Below are positions 34,141-46,157 of a stretch of DNA of 64,000 bases, in pieces. The position numbers and the translations under genes are program-made. The DNA comes from Rhynchosporium graminicola (Eukaryota; Ascomycota; Leotiomycetes; Helotiales; Ploettnerulaceae), in the NCBI GenBank assembly GCA_900074885.1, contig FJUW01000029.1, forward strand, positions 310,001 through 374,000, written 5' to 3'. The notes under the pieces were generated by a model. It saw nothing but the letters and a program-made list of their open reading frames with translations. It ran no database searches and had not been told where the DNA came from. Numbering within the stretch: position 1 is the stretch's first letter; each line of letters begins with the position of its first letter.

Positions 34141-36373
34141 CTATTGCTTCTTCTCGCCATCCTTGGCCTCACCCTCTGTCTTAGCCTCATCACCAGCTGG
34201 TGGAGTCTCGCCGGAATCGGCACGGGCCTTATGCATCTTGTCGAAGAGGTTCAAACTGGCCATTTGGAGCTCATCGGTCTTCTCCTTGATCTCAGCTGCA
34301 GTGGCGGTGCCCTCGCCAGACTGGGACTTGCTCACAAACTCGCGGAGAGTGGTAATCTTCTCGCGGATCTGGTCAGCCTCGGTCTTGTCAAGTCTGTCAG
34401 AGAACTCGTTCAAGGCCTTCTCAGTATCGTTCAAGACACTGTCTGAGCGGTTGGCGGCCTCGATAGAGCTCTTGCGCTCCTTATCAGATTCAGCGTATCG
34501 CTCAGAATCGTTAACCATGTTCTGGATCTCCTCATCGGAGAGACCAGATCCAGAAGCAATCGTGATGGACTGATCCTTGTTGGTGGACTTGTCCTTGGCG
34601 TGAACGTGAACGATGGCATCGGCATCAATGTCGAAGGTAACCTCGACTTGTGGGACACCACGGTGCGCGGGTGGGATTCCGGTAAGTTGGAAGTTTCCGA
34701 GCATCTTGTTATCACGGACGAGCTCACGCTCTCCTTGGTAGACCTTAATCTCAACAGCAGTCTGGAAATCAGCTGCAGTGGAGAAGACTTGGGACTTCTT
34801 GGTTGGGATGGTGGTGTTACGGTTGATCAAACGGGTGAAGACACCTCCAAGGGTCTCGATACCAAGGGACAGAGGAGTGACATCCAAGAGAAGCACATCG
34901 GTAACGTTACCAGCAAGCACACCACCTTGAATGGCAGCTCCCATGGCGACAGCCTCATCTGGGTTTACAGACTTGGCAGGGTCACGGCCGAAGATACTCT
35001 TAACGGACTCAGCGACCTTTGGCATGCGGGTCATACCTCCGACCAAGATTACTTCCTGGATGTCCTTGGCAGCAAGGTTGGCATCCTTCAAAGCCTTTCG
35101 AACTGGCTCGACGGTACGGCTGATGAGAGGGTCAACAAGCTTCTCGAGTTGAGATCTTGAAAGCTTCATGTTAATGTGTTTAGGTCCAGAAGAATCGGCA
35201 GTGATGAAAGGAAGGTTGATGTCAGTCTGCATAGAGGAAGACAACTCGATCTTAGCCTTCTCAGCAGCCTCACGGATACGTTGAATGGCCATGCGGTCGT
35301 TGGAGATGTCAATACCAGAACTCTTCTTGAAATCCGCGACCAGGTGGCGGACCAAGTGGATGTCAAAATCCTCTCCACCCAAGTGAGTGTCACCGTTGGT
35401 GGACTTGACCTCGAATACACCCTTCTGGATCTCAAGAACGGAGATATCAAAGGTTCCTCCACCAAGATCATAGACAGCAATAATCTTGTCTTCATCCTTC
35501 TCCAACCCATAAGCAAGAGCGGCAGCGGTTGGCTCGTTGACTACACGGAGAACGTTAAGACCTGCAATTTGACCAGCATCCTTAGTAGCCTGACGTTGCG
35601 AATCGTTGAAGTATGCTGGGACGGTAACAACGGCGTTTTGAATTGGCTTTGTGAGGTAAGCCTCGGCGGTCTCCTTCATCTTTTGCAAGACGAAGCCTCC
35701 GATTTGCGATGGAGAGTACTTCTCGCCACGAGCAGAAACCCAGGCATCGCCGTTTGTGTGTTGAACGATCTTGTACGGTACCTCCTTGATGTCGCGTTGA
35801 ACCTCGATATCAGTGAACTTTCGTCCGATCAATCGCTTGGTAGCGAAAAGTGTGTTTTCTGGGTTGACAACAGCTTGACGCTTTGCCGATACACCGACTA
35901 ATCTCTCGCCATCTTGTGCAAAAGCCACTACCGATGGTGTTGTTCGGGCACCTGGAAAAGGTCAGCAGGCGATAGAGAAAAAGGGGCAAACAGCAAGATA
36001 CATACCTTCTGAGTTCTCGATAATCTTAGCTGTTGGACCTTCCATAATTGCTACGGCCGAGTTCGTGGTTCCTGAAACAGTTGTGAGCATGCGACCAAAT
36101 TTGACTAACCCCTGGAAACACCGCCGGCAGCAAGAAACTTACCCAGATCGATACCGATAACTGGGCCGCGAACCTTCTTGTCGGCCTCATCTGCATATCT
36201 GCGTACGAATGAGGAGCCAAGTGGTGTGCGGATGAGGTTTGAGGATCGTGTGGCGGTAGATGTAGCTCGAGGAAGCTGTTGAAGTTAGATTATGATGATG
36301 ATGATGCAATGCAGACGAGATAGGTATGGAAGAGGCGAGTACTTACAGCTCTGGACAGTCTTGAAGACAGCAT
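34141..36373 (-). CDS. SSC1: Mitochondrial Hsp70 (Ssc1-type)
   Basis: Matrix Hsp70 chaperone, the ATP-driven motor of TIM23 import and a folding chaperone. Four exons, 36373-36347, 36275-36143, 36071-36006 and 35951-34141, give 678 residues. Exons 1 and 2 encode a basic, Ser/Arg-rich presequence ([17 protein letters not shown] and further) before [16 protein letters not shown], the ATPase phosphate-1 motif. Other hallmarks are [56 protein letters not shown] and the substrate-domain [19 protein letters not shown]. The tail is acidic/Lys-rich and lacks EEVD, as expected for an organellar form. [14 protein letters not shown] and the length separate it from cytosolic Hsp70. The small 5' exons are typical of this gene in filamentous fungi. 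It is divergent from a WD40/DUF2415 gene across a 575-bp region with a heat-shock element. Confidence 0.96.
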
Positions 36374-36948
36374 ATTGGCGGTCGCAAAGGTAGTAAGAGA
36401 GGGTATGGGTAATTGCAGATGTACGTGAGACAATTTGAGGGAAGTGCGCGAGTGGTATGGTAAGAAAGAATGGATGGTTTCCTGGGTTGAAGTAGATGAT
36501 GAAGAGATCAATCCACCGAAGATTCGAAAAACTTCTTAGCGGATGGAGACAAGCAAGACTGATGGGCCAATCAGCTCGAAGCACTTCTGGGTGGCCTGAG
36601 TAGCATACTCGAACGTCAGGCATCTTCGCGTGTGTGCAAGGATGTTTGATGCCGACTCCACTCCACTCCACTCCACTCCACCCTCAGCCTTGACGTCGTT
36701 GTCTGTTACTACTCTATTGATTGACTCGCAAAGGTGAAGATTTGACTATGGAATCTAACCCCAACCGCACTACTACCTAGCTATCAAACCACGAGTTTTA
36801 CATCTTCTCCCAGATCAATACATCAGTTATTACTATTGTTTCAAGAGCCTTTAGATACAGCATTCTACATATCTCAAGGACGACATTTTGGTTTGCGCCA
36901 CGACTTTGTTTATCTCGAAGAGCTTAATGAGAAGGCCCTTTGCAGTCC
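36374..36948. promoter_or_regulatory. Shared HSP70 / DUF2415 gene promoter
   Basis: 575 bases between two divergent starts. They contain a heat-shock element (36517-36536), a CCAAT at 36567-36571 and a CACTC tandem array at about 36657-36681. Confidence 0.6.
36517..36536. promoter_or_regulatory. Heat-shock element upstream of mitochondrial HSP70
   Basis: Alternating five-base units read GAA-ga-TTC-ga-AAA-ac-TTC, that is nGAAnnTTC followed by one degenerate and one perfect unit. The site lies about 145 bp upstream of the HSP70 start. Heat-shock factor binding is the known meaning of this motif; use here is inferred. Confidence 0.65.
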
Positions 36949-39599
36949 ATGGCAGCCATGGCTGTGAAAGAAGAAAGCCTGTACGACCTTCTAGCTAATG
37001 ACTATATCTTCAAACACTAACATCACATTTACAGACATCATGCCACTGAAAATCTGATTCTACAGACTCCTCGAAAGTATTATCGGGTGAAAATAGATAC
37101 CAAGTGAGTTTGGAATCAAAAATTGGTTCTCTGCTGGCGACTTGAGGATTCAAGACACACATACATATACACTGGAAATTCGGAAGCGCTAGCTGTTTGT
37201 TCAGTCTGCTCTGAAAGTCAATGTACAGCCATGTACCACTGGCTAACGATATTCTACAGTCACTGGCAGTTACGGTCTCTCATAAGCTCCCCAGAGCAGG
37301 ATATCATCTACTTTCCCAATGGCGCAGACATCATCTCTATCAAGACCAAAACTCGAGAGCGAGAGCTCATAGCCTCCCTCACTTTCCTCCCCAGATGCCT
37401 CGTCGCTTCGAAGGACTGGCTGTGCTGTGGAGGAGACAATGGCAACTATACAGCGATATCTTTGAAGGACAGGCTGCCGGATTTTGATCCAATATCATTC
37501 CTAAATGCTGATCCCGACCCTCGATTGCCGCTCGATCTCGATCCACCTCTTCGCTCACGGCACCAAACACAAATTGGAGAAATGATCGATGCATACCGAC
37601 GTCTTCGAAGTGGCCGAGCAAGAACTACACAAAATGAAACAATCGGTCCGGAAATCGTCAATTGCATTACATTATGGTCACCTAGTGCCGGGCTATCAGA
37701 GCGAGTCCATAATCTGCCAGTAGCTGTTGTGTCAAATAATGATCGTACTGTCTCGATACTGAATGTGGCTACTTCGGAAACTTTACAGACCTTGAAATTG
37801 CCCGACTTCGTCAACAGGACTGCAATATCTCCGAACGGCGAACTTATGGTCTCAGTATGCGACGACCCATTCCTATATATCCACGAGAGAAAGTTAGAGT
37901 CGCGTTCAAAAAGGGAGACGTGTGAAAATAAGGATGTAGTCTACGAATGGGTTCTAGCACAGAGGATACAATTGGACGGCCAACGACCATCGGATAGATC
38001 TCAGATGAGAGGCAGCTTTGCTCTATCATTCTCCAAATCGGGGAGATATCTGGCCGTTGCAACTCAGTATGGAATCATTTCAATTTTCGACGCCGAATGT
38101 CTCACAGATATGCACTCTTTGCTGGTGACTTTTACTAGTTCCAGACCAGGTCGGCCGCCTGGTGCTGTGCGAGCAATGGAATTTTCTCCAGGGCCATTTG
38201 ACCTTCTTGTAAGTCTACCCGTGAAGAGTTCGATCTATTGCAATGTCCCAATTTTTGATTATAAAATTGATTCCATGTTTTCATAAGTTGTAGAGCTAAC
38301 TTACAAAGGCATGGACCGAAGCAAGTGGCAGAGTCGGCGTAGCTGATGTCCGAACACTCTTCATTTCGCGCCAACTTATCTTGATCAACACAAGCGAACA
38401 TAGCACAGAACGAATTACTCTATCAGACAGATCCAGTCAAAGACTCGGACTCCGTAACCTACGGACTGAATCTCCACATTCTAGCACACCTGATTATCTG
38501 GACCTTGACGCCGAAGTACGGAGAAGAAACTTAACACGAGAAATGTTATTAGGAGACAACGAACCACCAACACAAGCTGAACTCGACGTCCTAGAAGTAT
38601 CACGTATCGCACGCCGTCAAAGAGATGCCGCCAACGAAGCAAGAGAAGTCCTCGCTGAAGCATCAGCAACATCAAGATGGGGACCCTGGACAGAAGGTCG
38701 ACGACCAATATTAATCCCCGGTCCCGATCAGCCAAGCCGTTTAGTATCCAACTCCGGTCTCCCAGCCTCTCTTCGCGATTTCGTAGCTCATGAAGGTCAA
38801 GCCTCTTCTTTCCGCGACTTCCTGGATGAGCGGAATCGCGCTAGCGTGAATGAGCAGAACCGCGAGGCTGTAAGACGCTCAGAAGCAAACCAGGCAGAAG
38901 CAAGACAACGAAGAGCACCCGCGAATCAAATTGGAGAGGTCGACACTCGTGATATAGCACAGAATGATGAAAGTGTGTCATCGGCCTCTGCATTGGATAG
39001 GCTCACTTTAGCTGCACTTCCTCAAGAAGCATCGAATCGTCGAGATCCTCCGCCTCCGCTTCCTCCTGCTGCTCCTGCTAATTCTAGCCGAACACCAGAA
39101 TCTAACACTCCATGGACGGACATCGAGTCTATTTACCGCGCCACACTCCAGGCTGACCCTCTCGTCAATCGAGCAACCAGAGTGCGAGTCGAAATAGGTA
39201 ATGAGGACGGAGAGCAAACGATCAGAATTGATCCACGGGAATTCGCGCATCGTTTAAGACAGCCATGGAATCCAACAGATGATGCAGATAACACGATTGA
39301 ACGGAGGAGGACGAGGATTGGAACGTCGACGAGAGATGAGAGTGGGCTCTTGGACGGGGTTTTGAGAGGGGCGGAGACGATGGGCTTGTGTTGGAGCCCG
39401 GATGGGAGAATTCTGTGAGTTCTTTTCAGCTTGCACTCCCATTCGTATCCTTTTTTCATCCCCAGCGTTCCAGATATTCCAACCAGATTTGGGGATAAAG
39501 CTAATACTCAACAGATACGCTGCGACACTAGAGGGTATTCACGAGTACCATGTCAATGTCCAAGGCAGGAAGATGTTCCCCAGCATTGTTTTCCAGTGA
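36949..39599 (+). CDS. WD40-like DUF2415-domain protein
   Basis: Five exons, 36949-36980, 37035-37103, 37260-38208, 38309-39414 and 39515-39599, give 746 residues in phase. The spliced N-terminus reads MAAMAVKEESLHHATENL, then KYYRVKIDTNHWQLRSLIS. The conserved segments are YFPNGADIISIKTKTRERE, WLCCGGDNGNYTAISL, DRTVSILNVATSETL, LAVATQYGIISIFDAE, GAVRAMEFSPGPFDLLAWTE and GLCWSPDGRILYAATLEGIH. These look like WD40 blades, with the DUF2415 motif closing the propeller near the C-terminus. A long Arg/Glu/Ala-rich charged insertion separates the last blades. The family is conserved in filamentous fungi with no established role. The first ATG reading into the MRRPF frame was rejected because only MAAM closes in phase. 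It shares a promoter with mitochondrial HSP70. Confidence 0.87.
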
Positions 39600-42508
39600 G
39601 GTCCTCTAGCTTTGCCTCGGCTTGGCGTTGCTTGGATCCGGTGTAATTAGGTTATGGCGTTTACGGAGTTGCATTGGAGGTGCGCATTAAGCATTAAGAC
39701 ACGAATGGCATATGTATGAACGGCATAAGTATGAACGAATTGGAAAGCCAGCTACGTAGGAAAGAGCTGCAGTGGTGTAGGATTAAGAGTATGTTGGATA
39801 TTTCGTATTGTCCACTATATCACATCAGCGAAAGAGAATTGATTGTAATAAGAGCGTTTACGAACATGCTTATCAGTCAAGAATTCACTAATCGACTTTA
39901 ATTTTGATCCTAAGTTCCAGGTTCGATTCATAGCTTGAGATATACATGCTTACCTACCATGTTACATGAGCTGCTTCGACTCTTCGGTACTAACCAATTC
40001 AAGATATCACATCGTATCATTGTCGTCGATACACATACCAATACCATCTTACATAAAGAATCCAGGCTCGTAAGTAAAGCTATCCTTTCGGGACATAGCA
40101 ACCTATCCCCCTATGATAAAATGACATTTTTTCACATAATCTCTATGTCATGATCAGTATCTAGGTAGTGAGTATATCTTTCTATACCTACGTTCGTTCC
40201 ACTTCCTCTCGTATCTGGCTACAACGCCCTATCGCCCACCACAGTAGGAGTTGTTTTTCATCATTCTACGAGCCATCACATGCTATATCTCGGGGTGCAA
40301 GGTCGGACGATTGTCATGGGACATTTCCAAGGTAGGTAGGTCGCACTTCAAGTCTCCAAAGCCATGTGATCATCTGATGACTCTATCTTCGTTGGTTGAG
40401 CAAGTTAGCTGGTTGATTTTCGCCGGAGATGAATTCCCGGAACCTTGAAAATCCTGGATCGTGGAAGTCGGCTTCTTTTTTTTCTATTTTCTTTACCAAG
40501 TATTGGCTACCTCACTCACGCCCTTGGGTGGTGTTACTTGGTAGGCGACTCGGCGAGTATATAGACTACCTAGGTGATGTAACTCTGGTAGCAGCGTGGT
40601 AGATAAGTGGGTAGTTGAAGGGATGGTTGGATTGGCTGGACGAGAAGGAAGTTTTGAAACTTGTTAGTTTCGAGGAAGGGGAAAAAAGGGAAAGAAGAAA
40701 GAAACGTAAAAAGACTCAATGTGCAGAGTATGTACCATGCGAGGTGATGGAATTCTAGCCAAGTAAGGATAGGTAAACATCTTAATATCTAACCCTGCAA
40801 AACGTCACTCGTCTTATAGCTCCATGTGATTATCCTCCTTGATACAGATTTTTAATCCTCTTTTGTCTTACTCTTGAAATCATATCACTTGTCAAGATCC
40901 CATAGCGCTATAGCTCTAGCTAGCTTACGGCGGCTTCCATGTACATCTCCCTCTCTCTTTCCTTAGTATCCTCAATCCTACTACCTACTGCTTACTCACA
41001 CTTCACACTTTAATCAAGCGACTGCCTCATCCCAAGCCACTATCCCACTCACACCACCCCCAATAACGATCCCTATCCGAACCACCTCTTCTTCAAAACC
41101 ATTCAGCGAGACGGAAATCTCCAATTTCCGAAGTCACTTGGGGGAAGAAAAAGAAAAAAAAAACTCCTTTCCATCTCCTCCTTCCTTCCTTTCCTCACGT
41201 CCCAAAGTATCCAAACAAACCACGCAGAATGTCGGAACCCCCAGCCACCTTCCTCAATCTGCCCATCACAGACAGGCCTTCCCAATTCCAAGCTGCCAGT
41301 CCCCGAAGATCTTACATCCCCAGAACAACAACAATAACAACAAGGACGTACCGTAGCAGCATCTAGCTTTTTTTTTTTGGTTCGCGGCGAAAAAGTCTAC
41401 CACCTGGTACAGACAGACGACTTGGAATGGGGAAAAGATTCGATTCATCGCTCGCTAGCCTGATCGCTCTTTTGCACTTGTGTGTGCGTATACATACATG
41501 CATGTATATACATACTCATTTGCTAGGTAGCTGGCTATCCACACTAGCAGGCTACCAGTAAGAGCTGCTGATGTAATGATCAGGAGGAGGATTTTCCTAT
41601 GGTTTTAAAACGGTGAGTCAGTCAGAGAGGGAGGGGGAGAGAGAGGGGAAGGTGATCAAGGTTCTACGAAGCAAGTGAGTGACTGGTGGAGTGACTGAGT
41701 AAGTCACTACGTGAGTGTGTGTAGGTATCAGGCGAATCTGCTTGCCTACCTGGGGTTCTGAACAACTGACATGACAGGAAGCTCAATGATGTAAAAAGTA
41801 TCAAAATTCAAGACTTCTAGTATTTGACTCTATCATACGTGCAAAGTATCCTAGTCATACAGCTTCCTGTCACCCAAGTCTCATACATCTATCTTGACTT
41901 GTCAACCTTGATGTTCTATCAGGGGTTTTCTTTGGTTTATTTTGATTATCTTTAATTGTTCATCATTACCATTCTTCTATATACAGGAAAAAGGAACCGC
42001 CACCATTTTAGATGGTTTTCTCTAGATATTTCCCATGTCAATCTCATACCCTAATGTTCTGTCCCATTTCCGAACTCCATCCATATTTTTCCCCTTTAGG
42101 TCAATCTGAGTCCCCCTCCCATCCCAATATCTTTGCCGGTGTCCACGTTTCTGTGCAGTGCCCAGAACCCAGTACCCATTTTCCAGTGCGCCAGTATATC
42201 CTCCAACAAACCGGCCAGTCTATATACACAATAAAGATCAAACAGACACTTGAGTGCTCGAGGTCCCGACAAAACATAGATCCATACAACGCCACGGAAA
42301 AATCAGCCCAATGCAGAACAATGCCTGTCTGCCTCCCATATAGAGGTGGAACCATCCTACTCGATACAAACGCCGGTCTATGCAATTCCCTCTTTCTCAT
42401 CTACCCGACAAAGGAAAGTAGACTGTGAACAAAAGAAACACAAGATATAGCGTCACACAGTCTTGTACTATGGCGTCTCAAAATGCAACACACAAGAACT
42501 AGGCATAT
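39600..42508. other. 2.9-kb intergenic stretch, no gene seen
   Basis: Pyrimidine-rich patches, dispersed GGTA/TACC tetranucleotides (40331-40340, 40539-40615) and homopolymer runs, but no ORF with coding character on either strand. The right end is probably the 3' region of the MFS gene. Confidence 0.5.
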
Positions 42509-44328
42509 TCAATGCGCCAAAGGAACAACAGTCGATACTCTCTCTGGTTTCCATTCCTCATTCTCCCCACTCCTCTTCGTCCTCTTGACCGAGAACGACT
42601 GTAAAGCCCCGATAATAGCCACAAACGCACTTCCATACCACGCCAAGCCAGTGAAATCCATCCTCGAGCCCAGCGTGTACAGATACCCCGCCACAGGGGG
42701 CGCGACAGTCCTACACGCCGCGCCAGCCGACGCCGCGAGGCCGTTGATTTTACCCAACACACAAGGCGAAGGAGTGGCTTCTTTGATAAGGATCAATAGA
42801 ACCGGGTAAGCGAGGATAGAGAGGATATTGCGAATGGTAAGACAGGTGTAGATTCCGAGCATGAGGTAAGATTCTGGTAGGTAGATGAGGTAAGGCATGA
42901 TGAGATAAGAGATCGGGTGGAGAAGCGAGACCGTAAGGAAGAGTTTGTGAATTCCTAAAGCTTCGGCTGCGAGAGGGAAGATTACAGCCTGAATAAAGAG
43001 CGCGATGACACCGTTTATGGACATGATGACACCGACTTTCTGGATGGAGAGGCCGAGGCCGCCGGGGATGAAAAAGGGGTTTGTGAGAGGTGTGTTGGAG
43101 AGTGCCGAGGTGGTGAGCGAGCCGCGCTCATCTTCAAGGAAGATAGGAAGGAGATGGTCATAAGTCATGGAGTGGTAAGTGAAGATTCCTAAAGCGATGA
43201 CGAGGGCGATGACTCGCTTGGTGAAAATCTTGGGACTAGTTGAGGATTTTGATGTCGCACGTCGCCAGTCACTATCATCACTACCCTTAAATGTACCATA
43301 GGTTTCTGCTCGCAAGTCGATAGGTGGGGCCTTGATCGCATCGGCAGTGGCCATGAGAGGAGTCTCGTCGGATACGTATGTTGAATCCGGGAGATTTACT
43401 CGTGGTAGCATGTCTGGATGTGTTTCCTCGAGAAGGAAATAGCCTGCTAGGATGCTGACGAACAGTAAACTGGAGCAGAGGAGATTTGGTAGTAGATACG
43501 GGAATCGACCGAAAATGCCATCTTGGGAGAAGTATCTCGGAAATCCCTGAGCAGGGTCTGCGAATGTGCCTCCCAATGCTGGGCCAACAATCGTTCCAAT
43601 TGACCAGACAAATGGCATGATGCAGTACGCTCTAGGTTCGTGCTCTGGCTTGGTTACCAGCTCCGCAACCATGGTTCTAAGATTGTCTTTAGTAAATGCT
43701 TCCAACCTGCTAAGCCTCGATATCACCGATAATTCGGATCCCAAAAAGAAAGCCACATACTGTATAACTCCAATGTTCCCATTCAAGAACCCTCCAATGG
43801 CTCTCCCTGCCAACGCCATCCATATGTTGGAGGAAAAGCCGACCATGATCATGGATAACATTGTCCCAGCGCAGCCGGCTAGCAATACGGGCTTTCGTCC
43901 AACTCTGTCACTCAGAGAACCCCACCACATTCCCGTTAAGCTCTCGGCCAGGGCGAAGGCCGATATGAGCAGACCGGCGTAAAATGATGCATCATTTTCG
44001 TCACCGACATGGAATTTCTTGACGAGTGGCCAGGCATAAGGAAAGATGGAGGTGAGGGCAATTGGTTCCGCGAGTCGCACGATAGCTGGAAAAGGCGCGG
44101 AATTATTAGCTAATGTTATTCTTCTTTGGTGTCACACGACCATGTTGCGCATGTGACGTGTGCCAGGTAATTGAAGATCAGGGATCGACTATGACATCGT
44201 TGGGAGGACAATGGAGTGTCGGGTATTGAAGAGCGGATGTACGTACCGAGTAAGAAAAGCTGGGTGGTGGGAAACTTGTCGGGGTCTTGTCTCGATAGCG
44301 ATCGCGATCTCTGTCTTGTTAGGGTCAT
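42509..44328 (-). CDS. Major facilitator superfamily transporter
   Basis: Three exons, 44328-44247, 44085-43761 and 43676-42509, give 524 residues with about 12 membrane helices. The N-terminus MTLTRQRSRSLSRQDPDK leads into FPTTQLFLLAIVRLAEPIAL. The MFS motif A is GSLSDRVGRKPVLL after helix 2, and helix 4 reads GRAIGGFLNGNIGVIQTMVAE once the second intron is removed. That intron (43677-43760) is 84 nt and stop-free, so an unspliced reading passes straight through and inserts 28 residues into helix 4. A long cytosolic loop follows helix 6. The family resembles the fungal/plant ZIFL or tetracycline-type branch; substrate unknown. A (CTT)n run lies in its leader. The ATG at 44328 is a sensible start, though a further upstream exon cannot be ruled out. 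Confidence 0.87.
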
Positions 44329-44450
44329 TGCCTTGCCGTCCTGGTAATGATCTTACGGCTTTCGAAAGTTCGCGGATTGAGACTCTGGTGCGGTTTGGGC
44401 AAGCGGTGGAGCGCAGACAGAGATTTGGGGCGGCTCAATCTCGACTTCTT

Positions 44451-44504
44451 CCTTCTTCTTCTTCTTCTTCTTCTTCTTCTTCTTCTTCTTCTTCTTCTTC
44501 TTCT
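44451..44504 (+). repeat. (CTT)n microsatellite, about 18 units
   Basis: An almost uninterrupted CTT/TTC run, 120-175 bp upstream of the MFS start codon, reading GAA/AAG on the transcribed (minus) sense. Confidence 0.95.
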
Positions 44505-45499
44505 GGGTCGGGGAAGAGAGAAGGGTCGTAGGAGGAAAGTCAAGAAGGGCAAAGGTCGCGATGTAGTCAATTCGTATGTGCTATGAAGGTGGAAGAGAGT
44601 TTTGAGAGCAGAGAAGTGTGTAGGAAGCGTTGACGGAGGGAGAATGAGGGAATATAGGTTAGAGTGTTGTGGGTCAACACTAAGTAGGTAGGTAGGTAGG
44701 TGGGTAGGTGGAGAGAAACGCTCGCTTGGTCTTGGAGATCCTTGAAAGCAAAAGCCGATGTATGAAAGCCACAGCCACACATGAGCCGGGGGGGTGGAGA
44801 GGCAAATAGATGGATGAATGGATACCTTAGGCAAATCTCTCTGAATCTTAAATTTCAAGCAACCGTTTCAACCTATCATTCTATTCTATTGACTTACTTG
44901 ACATGGATGGGTTCGGGTTCTGCTTCTGTCAAGAAACCGACTATCTCTTGCCACTTGCCCCTCCTCTCTCCTGTGAGGTAAGGTAGCGCATGCATGGCAG
45001 TTGCCCCACTAGGTATGCATACATGCATGCAAGCGGATGCAGACGTGCGACCGGAGGAATACTTTTTAGTATAATGAATTAAAAGAACGGCAAGTTTGGC
45101 AAGTTTGGCAAGTTTGGATTGGACAGGAGAGACACCAGCCAGCCATATCCATATCCATGCAAAAGAGATACTTGGAAAGGCCTCAAGAGTCGAGAGAGAG
45201 ACGGATCTGGATCTGCAGCCAAGCATGTAGGGTAGGTAGGGTTGGGTGCACGCATTCCGGGACCTGGGCTAACATGCTTCGTAGAATATTTAGTTAGCAT
45301 GAAGGAGCTAGCGATGCCCCGCGTTCATTGGTCCGGATAAAGGACGGACGGTCGGTCTCGCTGCATGCGAATTTCCTTCTCTTCATTATTCCCGGGTGCA
45401 ACACTCACTCCCTCCCTCACTCCTTCCTTCCTGTTGATGGCGGCAGGGAAATGCGGTGCCACGGGACAAGAAAGCGTGGGCCCAGCCAGATAAGTGTGA

Positions 45500-45660
45500 C
45501 TAGGTAGGGTACTCTGACCACCTAGGTACTAGGTACTAGGTACTACTACTTACTACCTAGATACTACTACTTAGGTAGGTAAGGTATTATTACTACTACC
45601 AAGTACTATGGAGAAAGATTCGAGAGCAGGCCATCATAACTACCTACGCTACCTACGTAG
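45500..45660. repeat. GGTA/TACC/ACTACT-rich array
   Basis: A dense mixture of CTAGGTA, GGTACTA, ACTACTACTT and TACCTAC units in imperfect tandem. Similar but shorter patches recur across the intergenic parts of the window. Confidence 0.75.
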
Positions 45661-46119
45661 ATGCCTGCCTGCCTGCCTGCCTGACTGGCGATTGATTTGA
45701 TCTCGACGGGAGTTGACTCTCTTTCAAGTACTACCTACCTACGTGATAAATCAAACTACATGCATGACCAGCCGATCGGATCTGTTGGTATTGTGACGTG
45801 AGAGAGGAAGGCGAGGCGAGGAATACGAGTCAAGCAAGGAATTGTCCACGAGAACAGAACAGGTCATTCACTTAACGGTCATTCATTTCATTTCGTTTCA
45901 TGTCATGTCATATCATCTTCCTTTCCATGTTGATCTGGAAGCCAGCCCTTCCCCCCTCCCATAGCTGAGCTGAAATCAAGGAATGGATGGATGATGGATG
46001 GCAGACGGTGCAAAAGTGGAGAGAGAGATGTGGGGGAAGCGAAGCTCGGACCGACTGTTTACTTTTCTGACCTGGCCTTCCTTCGCATCGTCCGCTCAAG
46101 GATCTATTCCGTAAAAATC

Positions 46120-46120
<1 letters not shown>

Positions 46121-46153
<33 letters not shown>
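46121..46153 (+). repeat. (GA)n microsatellite, about 16 units
   Basis: Perfect GA dinucleotide run in intergenic DNA. Confidence 0.95.

Positions 46154-46157
<4 letters not shown>

Noticed and set aside
34600..35901. Plus-strand ORFs of 186 and 241 residues antisense to HSP70
   Set aside because: They mirror the codon bias of a highly expressed gene on the opposite strand.
44325..44858. 177-residue minus-strand ORF with an Arg run
   Set aside because: The Arg run is the (CTT)n microsatellite read in another frame; the rest is low complexity, and it overlaps the MFS leader.
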